Shown here one piece after another: positions 1-8,153 of a DNA stretch of 64,000 bases. Source of the DNA: Sideroxyarcus sp. GTDB lineage: Bacteria; Pseudomonadota; Gammaproteobacteria; Burkholderiales; Gallionellaceae. Where the stretch lies: positions 1 to 64,000 of the forward strand of contig JAUSBC010000017.1 in the NCBI GenBank assembly GCA_030652215.1, in the 5' to 3' direction. How positions within the stretch are numbered: position 1 is the first letter of the stretch; each line of letters opens with the position of its first letter. Made by a program: the position numbers and the translations under genes. The notes under the pieces are model-generated. The model did no database searches. It was not told the DNA's origin and was given only the letters and a program-made list of their open reading frames with translations.

Positions 1-828
1 ATTCTCCAGCGAGCCGTCCACCAGCACTTTGCTGCGCACCACCGCGCACAGTGCAACGTTGAGCAGCAGGCCGGAGAGCACGGCGGAGACCGGCGTCGGG
101 CCCTCGGCATGCGCGTCAGGCAACCAACTGTGCAGCGGCACCAGGCCGACCTTGGTGCCGTAGCCGACCAGCAGGAAGATGAATGCCAGTTTTAACACGG
201 TCGGTTCCAGATCGCCTTTTACTTCATTCAGGTGCGTCCACAGCAGCGCGGTGCCCCCTTGGCCCAAGACGCGCTCGGCGGCAAAATACAGCAGGATGGT
301 GCCGAACAGCGCGAGCGCGATGCCGACGCCGCACAGGATGAAATATTTCCACGCGGCTTCCAGGCTGGCCGGGGTACGGTACAGCGACACCAGCAGCACG
401 GTGGTCAGCGTGGCCGCTTCCATCGCAACCCACACGATGCCCATGTTGGTGGTGGTGAGCGCGACCAGCATGGCGACGGTGAACAACTGGTACATGCTGT
501 AATACAGATGCAGCATACCGGTGGTGAGCTTGCCGTGGTGCTGCTCAATGCGCATGTAGGGCCGCGAGAACAGCGAGGTGGTGAAGGCGACGAAGGCGGT
601 GAGCGCGACCAGGAACACGTTGAACTGGTCGATGAAAAACTGTTCGTTGAACGCGACCTGCGGGCCGGAATCGATCACGCGCACGGTCAGCACCACAGAG
701 GCGGCGAAGGTGAGAAAGCTCATCAGCGAATTGAGTTCGGCCGCCCAGTTGCGCGAACCGAACACGGCCAGCAGCGCCCCGCCCAGCAGCGGGATCAACA
801 GCAGCGCCATGAGTTGCAGGTCAATCAT
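1..828 (-). CDS. hyfF: Hydrogenase-4/formate hydrogenlyase-like proton-pumping membrane subunit (HyfF-like), C-terminus beyond left edge
   Basis: Reading the minus strand from ATG at 828 gives MIDLQLMALLLIPLLGGALLAVFGSRNW... with the antiporter-like motifs GYGTKVGLVPLHSWLPDAHAEGPTPVSAVLSG; ORF open to window edge; overlaps the stop of the next gene by 8 bp. Confidence 0.85.
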   Translation of the reverse strand, partial: MIDLQLMALLLIPLLGGALLAVFGSRNWAAELNSLMSFLTFAASVVLTVRVIDSGPQVAFNEQFFIDQFNVFLVALTAFVAFTTSLFSRPYMRIEQHHGKLTTGMLHLYYSMYQLFTVAMLVALTTTNMGIVWVAMEAATLTTVLLVSLYRTPASLEAAWKYFILCGVGIALALFGTILLYFAAERVLGQGGTALLWTHLNEVKGDLEPTVLKLAFIFLLVGYGTKVGLVPLHSWLPDAHAEGPTPVSAVLSGLLLNVALCAVVRSKVLVDGSLEN

Positions 829-1483
829 CCTTGAGCTTCTCCATATGGGTGATGTCCAGGCTGTCGAAAGTCTCGCGGATCTGCAAGAAGAACACACCGA
901 AGAGGAAGGTGGCGACCAGCACGTCGAGCGCGATGCCCAGTTCCACCACCAGCGGCATGCCCTGCGTGGCGCTGGTGGCGGCGAAGAACAGGCCGTTTTC
1001 CATGGACAGAAAGGCGACCACCTGCGACACCGCCTTGCGCCTTGTCAGCATCATCAGCAGCGACAGCAGCACGCAGGCCAGCGCGATACCGATCAGTCCG
1101 CGCGTGATGCCCTCGGCCAGTTGCGCAATCGGCGCAGCCAGATTGAAAGAGAAGATCACCAGCGCCAAACCGGCCAGCATGGTGGTCGGAATGTTGATCA
1201 GCGTTTCCACATCCCAGCGCACGTTCAGCTTGCGTATCAGCCGGTGCAGCAGCCAGGGCAGGAGCAGCACCTTGAGCAGCAGCGTGAGACCGGCCGAATA
1301 ATAGAGATGATGCTGTTCCGTGGAATACGCCACGATAAAGGTGCTGAGCGCCAACAGCGCGCCCTGCCAGGCGAACAAGTTGATCAGCGACAGGATGCGG
1401 CGCTGCGCGAGCATGGCGAAGGCAATCAGCAGCAGCAGGGCCGCCAGCAGGTTGATGATTTGCAGGGTGAACGGAATATGCAC
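821..1483 (-). CDS. hyfE: Hydrogenase-4 component E-like membrane protein (HyfE-like)
   Basis: 220 aa, multi-TM, located between HyfC-like and HyfF-like genes in the same operon. Confidence 0.75.
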   Translation of the reverse strand: MHIPFTLQIINLLAALLLLIAFAMLAQRRILSLINLFAWQGALLALSTFIVAYSTEQHHLYYSAGLTLLLKVLLLPWLLHRLIRKLNVRWDVETLINIPTTMLAGLALVIFSFNLAAPIAQLAEGITRGLIGIALACVLLSLLMMLTRRKAVSQVVAFLSMENGLFFAATSATQGMPLVVELGIALDVLVATFLFGVFFLQIRETFDSLDITHMEKLKDD

Positions 1484-1484
1484 G

Positions 1485-2447
1485 TTACGCCCCCAGCAGG
1501 AAATGGATGAGCAGACCGAGCACGGCCAGCAGGAAGGCGGTGCCGAGGAATTCGGGCGCGCGGAAAATACGCATCTTGGCCATCACCGTTTCCAGCACGG
1601 CCAGCCCCGCACCCGCCAGCATCAGTTTCAGCAGCAGCAGGAAAATGGCCAAAGGCAGTCCCGCCCAGTTGCCCGCCTCGGCGATGCCGTGCGGCAGGAA
1701 CAGCGCGATGCCGATGGAAATATACGCAAACAATTTCAGGCTGCTGGCCCATTCGATCAGCGCCAGATGGCGCGCCGAATATTCCAGAATCATCGCCTCG
1801 TGGATCATGGTCAGTTCGAGATGGGTCGTCGGATTGTCCACCGGGATGCGCGCATTCTCTGCCAGCAGCACGATCACGAACGACAATCCGGCGAAGGCCA
1901 GGCTCGGATACAGGATGAACTGGTGGTGCGCCAATGTCTCCACGATGCGCGGCAACTGGGTGGACTGGCTGATCATGGAGGCGGTGAACAACACCATCAG
2001 CAGCGCCGGCTCGGCCAGGAAGGACACCAGCATCTCGCGCCTGGCGCCCATTGATCCGAACGCGGTGCCGATGTCCATTGCGGCCAGCGAAATGAACACG
2101 CGCGCCAGCGCGAACACGCCTACCAGCGCGATCACGTCGGCGGCCTGCGAGAACGGCAAGTCCAGCGCAATGATGGGAATGATCGCGGCCGCCAGCCACA
2201 TGCAGCCGAACACGATGTAGGGCGTGACGCGAAACAGCCACGAGGCGTTGTGCGCCAGCACCGCATCCTTGTGGAACAGTTTGCGCAGCACGCGGTACGG
2301 CTGCAGCACGCCCGCGCCGCTTCGGTTCTGCAGCCAGGCCTGGCACTGGTTGACCCATCCGGTCAGCAACGGCGCAAGCAATACCACCAGCAGCAGTTGC
2401 GCGAGCTGGAACAGGATGGCGAAAAGCAGGCTGTAGTTTTCCATCAT
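1485..2447 (-). CDS. hyfC: NuoH/HyfC-like respiratory-chain NADH dehydrogenase subunit 1 family protein
   Basis: MMENYSLLFAILFQLAQLLLVVLLAPLLTGWVNQ... with ENARIPVDNPTTHLELTMIHEAMILEYS motif typical of NuoH/HycD/HyfC; ATG at 2447/2444 overlaps the HyfB stop. The ORF-track start at 2582 is an overlong extension. Confidence 0.85.
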   Translation of the reverse strand: MMENYSLLFAILFQLAQLLLVVLLAPLLTGWVNQCQAWLQNRSGAGVLQPYRVLRKLFHKDAVLAHNASWLFRVTPYIVFGCMWLAAAIIPIIALDLPFSQAADVIALVGVFALARVFISLAAMDIGTAFGSMGARREMLVSFLAEPALLMVLFTASMISQSTQLPRIVETLAHHQFILYPSLAFAGLSFVIVLLAENARIPVDNPTTHLELTMIHEAMILEYSARHLALIEWASSLKLFAYISIGIALFLPHGIAEAGNWAGLPLAIFLLLLKLMLAGAGLAVLETVMAKMRIFRAPEFLGTAFLLAVLGLLIHFLLGA

Positions 2448-4453
2448 ACGAACACCAACAAAACGATCAGCGTGACGAACGTGTAAGTCAGATACAAATG
2501 GATGCGCCCGTGCTGCAGCAACCCGGCCCACGACGAGAATTTTTCGGTAAGGTGCTTGATCGGCAGGTACAGGATATGCCACAGCCGGTCATCGGTTTGC
2601 CCGTGATAGCGCGGATGCGTGTCGAACGGACTCGGCACATCCCTTTCGATCTTGAAGAACGGTTCGAAGATGCGCCGTATCGGCTGTCCGAAACCCTCGG
2701 CAGTATCCTGCATGCGCGCGGTCTGCGCCGGGAGTCCGCAATCCCAGACCGCGCTGCGCCGCAACCGACCGTGGTACAAACGCCGCACCAGCACACTGAC
2801 GAGCAGCATCACACCGAGCACCGCCAACAGGAAATACAACGGGCTGTAGCTGGCGCGCTCGGTATCCACGGGCGCCAGAAATATCCAGCCGGCCGCCGCA
2901 TTACCCAGCCCGGAACCGATCAGCATGTGCGAAACGAGGTCGATCTGCTGTACCACGTACACGGGCGCCAGGCCCAGCACAACGCAGACCAGCGCCAGCC
3001 AGATCATGCCGCTGCGTTCCCAGTTGCCCGCGTCGTGCGCGTGTTCCAGCACTTTCTCGCGCGGTTGGCCCAGAAAAATCACGCCATAAAATTTAACCAT
3101 CACATACGCAGCCAGCGCCGCCGCCAGCGCGATCACCGCAGCCGCCACCGGCACCAGCATGTTGATGTAACTGTTGGGTAATCCCGGCGACAGCAGGAAA
3201 GCCTGCAGCAGCAGCCATTCCGAGACGAAACCGTTGAGCGGCGGCAAGCCGGAGATGGCCAGCACACCGACCAGCATCAGCCCCGCCGCCCACGGCATGC
3301 GATGAATCAAGCCGCCCAGGCGCCCCCTGTTGCGCTCGCCGGTGGAGTGCAGGATGGCGCCCGTGCCGACGAACAGCAGGCTCTTGAACATGGCGTGGTT
3401 CAGGCTGTGATACAGCGTCGCGATCAGGGCGAGCGCCGCGAGCGCGTCCTTGCCGTAGACGTGGAAAATAATGGTCAGGCCGATGCCCACCAGCAGCAGC
3501 CCGATGTTCTCGATGGAGGAATAGGCGAGCAGGCGCTTCATGTCGCCCTGCACGGCGGCGAACATCACGCCGAAGATCGCAGTGATCAGGCCCAACGCCA
3601 GCACCAGCACGCCCCACCACCAGAGTTGCGTGTCCAGCAAATCGAACGTCACGCGCAGGATGCCGTAGATCGCGGTCTTGAGCATCACACCGCTCATCAG
3701 CGCGGACACCGGCGAGGGCGCGGCGGGGTGCGCCTCCGGCAGCCACACATGCATGGGCAGCACGCCGGCCTTGGCGCCAAAACCGAACAGGGCCAGCAGG
3801 AATGCCGCCGAGGACCAGAACTCGGTCAGGTGCGCGGACCGCATCGCGTCGAAGGTGTAGGCGGCAATGCCGTTGCCGCCCTGCATCACGCCGAAACTCA
3901 ACAGAATTGAAATCGCTCCCACATGCGCAATCAGCAAGTAGAGATAGCCCGCCTTGCGGATGTCGGGAATGGCGTGGTCGGTGGTGACCAGGAAGTAGGA
4001 AGCCAATGCCATGGTCTCCCACGCCACCATGAACATGTAGGCATCGTCCGCCAGCAGCACCAGGGTCATGCCGACGAGGAACAGGTGATACTCCAGACAT
4101 AACAGACCCAGCGTGCCGCCCGCCATGCTCTTGAAATAACCCGCGCTGAACAGGGATACTCCGAGCGATGCGCCACCCAGCAGGATCAGAAAGAATGCGG
4201 AAAGCGGATCGAGACGCAGGTGAAACGGAAGATCGGGCAAGCCCAGCGGCAGCACCATGACGTTGGGTGCGGCTGCCAGCGCCCACAAGCCCGTGGCTGC
4301 CAGCAGCAGGGACGCGAGGGCACTTAGCGGAAAGAGAATACTGTTGATCAGGTGCGGCGCGCGTTGCAGCGCTAACCCTGCCACACCGAGCACGATCCAG
4401 AACTGGACTAGCCAGCCAACAACATCCAGCGGCAACACACTATTGAAGTCCAT
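2444..4453 (-). CDS. hyfB: Proton-conducting transporter, hydrogenase-4 subunit B-like (HyfB/HycC)
   Basis: 669 aa, many TM segments, FGFGAKAGVLPMHVWLPEAHPAAPSPVSALMSGVMLK antiporter-like motif. Confidence 0.87.
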   Translation of the reverse strand: MDFNSVLPLDVVGWLVQFWIVLGVAGLALQRAPHLINSILFPLSALASLLLAATGLWALAAAPNVMVLPLGLPDLPFHLRLDPLSAFFLILLGGASLGVSLFSAGYFKSMAGGTLGLLCLEYHLFLVGMTLVLLADDAYMFMVAWETMALASYFLVTTDHAIPDIRKAGYLYLLIAHVGAISILLSFGVMQGGNGIAAYTFDAMRSAHLTEFWSSAAFLLALFGFGAKAGVLPMHVWLPEAHPAAPSPVSALMSGVMLKTAIYGILRVTFDLLDTQLWWWGVLVLALGLITAIFGVMFAAVQGDMKRLLAYSSIENIGLLLVGIGLTIIFHVYGKDALAALALIATLYHSLNHAMFKSLLFVGTGAILHSTGERNRGRLGGLIHRMPWAAGLMLVGVLAISGLPPLNGFVSEWLLLQAFLLSPGLPNSYINMLVPVAAAVIALAAALAAYVMVKFYGVIFLGQPREKVLEHAHDAGNWERSGMIWLALVCVVLGLAPVYVVQQIDLVSHMLIGSGLGNAAAGWIFLAPVDTERASYSPLYFLLAVLGVMLLVSVLVRRLYHGRLRRSAVWDCGLPAQTARMQDTAEGFGQPIRRIFEPFFKIERDVPSPFDTHPRYHGQTDDRLWHILYLPIKHLTEKFSSWAGLLQHGRIHLYLTYTFVTLIVLLVFV

Positions 4454-4574
4454 CTGGCGTTTCTTGTATCCCTCGGTTGAATGCGCTGCGACAGTGGGCC
4501 GATTCTACTCCGCCAGTCGTGGGCTATTCAAGAAAGGAACCCGATATTGCGGCCCATGCAGGCGGGCAGCATGT

Positions 4575-6098
4575 TCAGTGCAGTATCTCGACCACGCGGC
4601 TGGGCTTCAGGTTCGCATAGGAAGGCATCGCCATGCCGACCGTCGCACCGATGTAGGTCGGGTCCGCGACGACGTAACGCTGCCCCTGAAAGTCCACCGT
4701 GGCAAACTCCGCTTTCACCCGTTTGAGCGTCACGGCTGTGGTCATGTGCCCGGGATAGAGCAGGCCGACCGCCTTGATGCCAAGCAGTTCATGCGCCAGC
4801 CACGCGAACAGCACCGAGCGGTCTTCGCAGTCGTTATAGGGAAAGAACAGGGATTCTTCGACGAAGAAATATTTTTCGTAGCCGAACTGGTCCGCGTCGG
4901 TCTTGTAGGCGAACGCTTTTTGCACAAAGGCGAGCAGGAAATTCACCGCCTCTTCCTCGTCCATTTTCGCGGTATGTTTCTTCAGGTCGGCCAGCAGGTT
5001 GCCGCGTATCAGCGCGCTGCCGTCGGTATCAAAATACAGTTCGAATTCCGATTGCGGAAACGAGCCCATGTATTCCACCAGCCTGCGGTCGTAAGGCACG
5101 TTCAATGCAATCGCCTCGCCCCGGTAATCGAAACTCAGGGCGCGCTGCGCCGGCACAGTGCGCGTGAAGCCGGTCGCGGCGGACTGGATGTCGAGCGGTT
5201 TCAGCTTGTTCGGATAACTGGCTTCATAGGTATAGAAACTGCGTATGCTCTTGCCGCGATCCTCATCCAGCACCGCGTAGTAAGTCTGGCTCCCGACCGC
5301 CGTGAACTTGGTTGAATACACCTGCTGCTTGACGGCCACGAACAGATGCACGTCCGCGCCCGAATAGCCGAGTCTAACGTCGTAACCTGATTTTACGAGG
5401 AAGTACCACAACAGCAGGTTCTGCTCCGCCCTGCGTTCCGGCTGCAGCGCCTGCACGACACTGCGCCACAGCGTCACATGTCCCCAGTCGTCCAGTTTCA
5501 GCGTGCGTCGCGCTTCGTTGACCGCCTGTATCGTCGGTTCATAACGGCTACCACTCATCGTCGCCCAGAATGCGCTCATTGCCTCGGGCTTGGCCGCGCC
5601 GGACAGGCGGTACGTTTTCCACAGCGGATCGTAGACGAAGCGCACCGGGTTGCCGTAAAAAGCCAGTTCGACCGTGTTCGCGGCCACCGGCAGCGGTTTC
5701 GGTTGCGGGGGCGGCGGCGTCAATACAGGTTGAACGATGGGAGCGACCGGCGCAGGGGCTGGAGGTGCGACAGGCGGCGCGACGGGCTGCGGAGGTTTTG
5801 TGATTGGCCGTGCCGGCGCGGCGGGCGCCACCACCGGCACTTGCCGGGGCTTGGGTTCCTTGATGCGGACCTTGCCCTGAAAAGTCTCGAATTCGCGCCA
5901 CTGGCTTTTCAGGTATTCCGCAAACTCGCCATCCTGCTGTTCCTTGTATGCCTGGAATTCGGCTTTTTGCTGCTGCACTTCCTGCTGCTGCCGCTCCCGG
6001 AAGGATTTGAAATCATCTGCGGCGGCGCACGGCCCGCCCGGCAGAACGGCGCAAACCGACACAACCGCGAGCAACACGGGCACAGAACGCAGCCTCAT
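4575..6098 (-). CDS. Secreted protein with N-terminal coiled segment, Pro-rich linker and C-terminal transglutaminase-like domain
   Basis: Signal peptide MRLRSVPVLLAVVSVCAVLPGGPCAAAD; coil DDFKSFRERQQQEVQQQKAEFQAYKEQQDGEFAEY; linker rich in P/A; C-terminal FPYNDCEDRSVLFAWLAHELLGIKAVGLLYPGHMTTAV resembles a transglutaminase-like Cys/His/Asp region. Upstream ATG at 6116 also possible. Confidence 0.65.
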   Translation of the reverse strand: MRLRSVPVLLAVVSVCAVLPGGPCAAADDFKSFRERQQQEVQQQKAEFQAYKEQQDGEFAEYLKSQWREFETFQGKVRIKEPKPRQVPVVAPAAPARPITKPPQPVAPPVAPPAPAPVAPIVQPVLTPPPPQPKPLPVAANTVELAFYGNPVRFVYDPLWKTYRLSGAAKPEAMSAFWATMSGSRYEPTIQAVNEARRTLKLDDWGHVTLWRSVVQALQPERRAEQNLLLWYFLVKSGYDVRLGYSGADVHLFVAVKQQVYSTKFTAVGSQTYYAVLDEDRGKSIRSFYTYEASYPNKLKPLDIQSAATGFTRTVPAQRALSFDYRGEAIALNVPYDRRLVEYMGSFPQSEFELYFDTDGSALIRGNLLADLKKHTAKMDEEEAVNFLLAFVQKAFAYKTDADQFGYEKYFFVEESLFFPYNDCEDRSVLFAWLAHELLGIKAVGLLYPGHMTTAVTLKRVKAEFATVDFQGQRYVVADPTYIGATVGMAMPSYANLKPSRVVEILH

Positions 6099-6140
6099 TC
6101 CGGACGGGTGGCTCACGGATTATTCGGGCAGGGTCGCGCT

Positions 6141-6308
6141 TTACTTCTTCTCGGCTTCGGACTTCTGCTTTGCCACATCGGCAGCCATTTCTTCCTGGCT
6201 TTTTTTCGCGCGGTATTGCTGCCAATCGTCCTTGTCCTTGGCACTGGTGCAACCCGAAGCGGCAAACACGATTCCGGCAGACAACAACACTAGCAAAAAT
6301 TTATTCAT
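6141..6308 (-). CDS. 55-aa putative lipoprotein (not in ORF track)
   Basis: Minus strand ATG at 6308: MNKFLLVLLSAGIVFAASGCTSAKDKDDWQQYRAKKSQEEMAADVAKQKSEAEKK stop (6141-6143). Lipobox ASGC; tail resembles the C-terminus of the adjacent LPP20-like lipoprotein. Confidence 0.7.
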   Translation of the reverse strand: MNKFLLVLLSAGIVFAASGCTSAKDKDDWQQYRAKKSQEEMAADVAKQKSEAEKK

Positions 6309-6400
6309 GATGACCTCCAGTCGATATCAAAACAATTCTGAAAACATCCCGGTGCCGTGCGAACGCGCCGCCACGGCCCGGCTGCCGCATGTTTGCGCGA

Positions 6401-7036
6401 TCAGTTCTTGGGCTTGTCTGCCTCGGGGGAAGCCGCCACCGGCTCGACTTTCTGTTTGGCTATATCAGCCGCCAGTTCGTCCTGTCCCTTTTGTGCGCGG
6501 AATTGCTGCCAAGCAGCCTTGTCGTTGTTCTGGCTGGTTTTGATCGCCGCTTCGGTGATCTGTTGCGCGCTGGCCGCATCGAGTCCGACGAGGACATACA
6601 GCGTTCCATCCGGGCCGGTCACGCTTTTCAGCAACCGGGTTCCGACCAGCGTTTCATTGGTAATCTGTTTGGTCACCGAGCTGTTGACCTGATCGACCGT
6701 GGCCTGATCCGCCGCGCCAGTCGTTTCGGCATACTGCTTGATCATGTTGGTCACCTGGATGCGCATCATCTGGGCCAGTTGTACGCGCCCATCGGCTGCG
6801 GCCATCTGTTTTACGAAGGCGATACCCGCCTGTGATTTCGGTGCCGAGCCCACTGCCGTCACGGCTACACCGTCAACCGGCTCGTCGCAAACCCAACCCG
6901 GCGCCGCTTCCCTCGAATTCGGGAACATGCAGGATGGTACTGCGGCTACCGGCTCCACCTTGGCGGGAGCGCTCGCGCAGCCTGACAGGCCTATCAAAGC
7001 AACCGCAGAAAACGTGACGAAAAGTATGTTGCGCAT
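6401..7036 (-). CDS. LPP20-family-like lipoprotein
   Basis: Start at MRNILFVTFSAVALIGLSGCASAPAKVEP (lipobox LSGC); AAADGRVQLAQMMRIQVTNMIKQYAET... typical of LPP20-like proteins. Confidence 0.6.
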   Translation of the reverse strand: MRNILFVTFSAVALIGLSGCASAPAKVEPVAAVPSCMFPNSREAAPGWVCDEPVDGVAVTAVGSAPKSQAGIAFVKQMAAADGRVQLAQMMRIQVTNMIKQYAETTGAADQATVDQVNSSVTKQITNETLVGTRLLKSVTGPDGTLYVLVGLDAASAQQITEAAIKTSQNNDKAAWQQFRAQKGQDELAADIAKQKVEPVAASPEADKPKN

Positions 7037-7158
7037 GAAATATCTCCTTAGTTTAATAAACACCCACAAATACTGGCACGGCATTCGCGCCATCGAACCC
7101 TCAATCCATCAATCGGCAATCATGTCTTGCTGAAACTGCGCTGCCGCAAAGCACGCAA

Positions 7159-7929
7159 TCAGTCGTGCACTTCCTTGAGCCACTCCGCCGCATAGTTCTC
7201 CAGGCTTTCCATGTCCTTGCCGGACTCGTCGCTCAACGCGCGCTCGGTCACCACATTCCCGTCGAACGTTGCCATCCTGTCGGCACCCAGCGCGAATTCG
7301 CGCTTGAATTCGATGAACTCGCGTTGCGTTTTAGCCTTGTACTCGGAGAAGTTGCGCTTCTCTTCGGCGATGGCATCGCTCGCTTCTTTTTTGAATGCCT
7401 CGAATTCGTCTTCCTGCGTTTGCCGGTGTATCTCGTACGCCTCGCCCGGACTCGTGACGCTCACCAGACCCTTGCGCATCCCGATCTCCTTGCGCTCCGG
7501 CAAGTCGGCAACCAGGAAGCGGGTGCCGCGCACGCCTATGGTCGCCGTGGCGGTCTTGACGCCCACGGGGCGTTGCGAACCCTGTATCGCATTCAGCGCG
7601 TAATAAATCATCCCCGTTACATGGCGAAATATACCCGCGTAATCGCCGGACTTGTCGACTTCGATCTTGCTGTTCTTCTCGACCACGATATATCCAACAT
7701 CGCCGACCTTGACCACGGCCCGGCCATTCGGCCCGGTGACCAGATAGTGGCGCGCGGGAAGTACGCTCTTGGTGAAAACCTTGCGCGACGGCTGGTCCTG
7801 CTGTGTGATCGCAACATCGCCCTCGGCTCTGACGACCTCTATCGCTTCGCCGGCCAAACACCCGCCGGCGGCCAGGCTGCCGAACAGGCCCGCCGCAAGT
7901 ACCAAAATCGAACTGTGGATACGCATCAT
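7159..7929 (-). CDS. FecR-domain secreted protein with C-terminal coiled segment
   Basis: Signal peptide; NGRAVVKVGDVGYIVVEKNSKIEVDKS...VGVKTATATIGVRGTRFLV is FecR-like; C-terminal EDEFEAFKKEASDAIAEEKRNFSEYKAKTQREFIEF. Confidence 0.7.
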   Translation of the reverse strand: MMRIHSSILVLAAGLFGSLAAGGCLAGEAIEVVRAEGDVAITQQDQPSRKVFTKSVLPARHYLVTGPNGRAVVKVGDVGYIVVEKNSKIEVDKSGDYAGIFRHVTGMIYYALNAIQGSQRPVGVKTATATIGVRGTRFLVADLPERKEIGMRKGLVSVTSPGEAYEIHRQTQEDEFEAFKKEASDAIAEEKRNFSEYKAKTQREFIEFKREFALGADRMATFDGNVVTERALSDESGKDMESLENYAAEWLKEVHD

Positions 7930-7939
7930 GCCTCCGTGT
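7916..7939. repeat. 24-bp direct repeat copy 1 (covers RBS and start of the FecR-domain gene)
   Basis: tggatacgcatcatgcctccgtgt, identical to 8109-8132. Confidence 0.9.
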
Positions 7940-8024
7940 CTATCTCGTCAACATCCGCCACCAGTATTGCAATTCATAAATAACGAATCATGTTGTTTGG
8001 TGCTAACTGCTGTCATGCATTCAT

Positions 8025-8100
8025 GTAGATTGGGCAAAGCGCAGCGTGCCCAACAGGCATCGTTGTCAATGTTGGGCACGCTGCGCTTTGCCCAACCTAC
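8025..8100. repeat. GTAG-bounded REP-like inverted doublet
   Basis: GTAGATTGGGCAAAGCGCAGCGTGCCCAAC...GTTGGGCACGCTGCGCTTTGCCCAACCTAC; near-perfect inverted repeat with GTAG/CTAC ends. Confidence 0.8.
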
Positions 8101-8108
8101 ACATCTGC

Positions 8109-8132
8109 TGGATACGCATCATGCCTCCGTGT
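8109..8132. repeat. 24-bp direct repeat copy 2
   Basis: tggatacgcatcatgcctccgtgt, identical to 7916-7939, on the other side of the REP-like element. Confidence 0.9.
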
Positions 8133-8153
8133 ATGTCTTGTCTCCGGCCGCCG

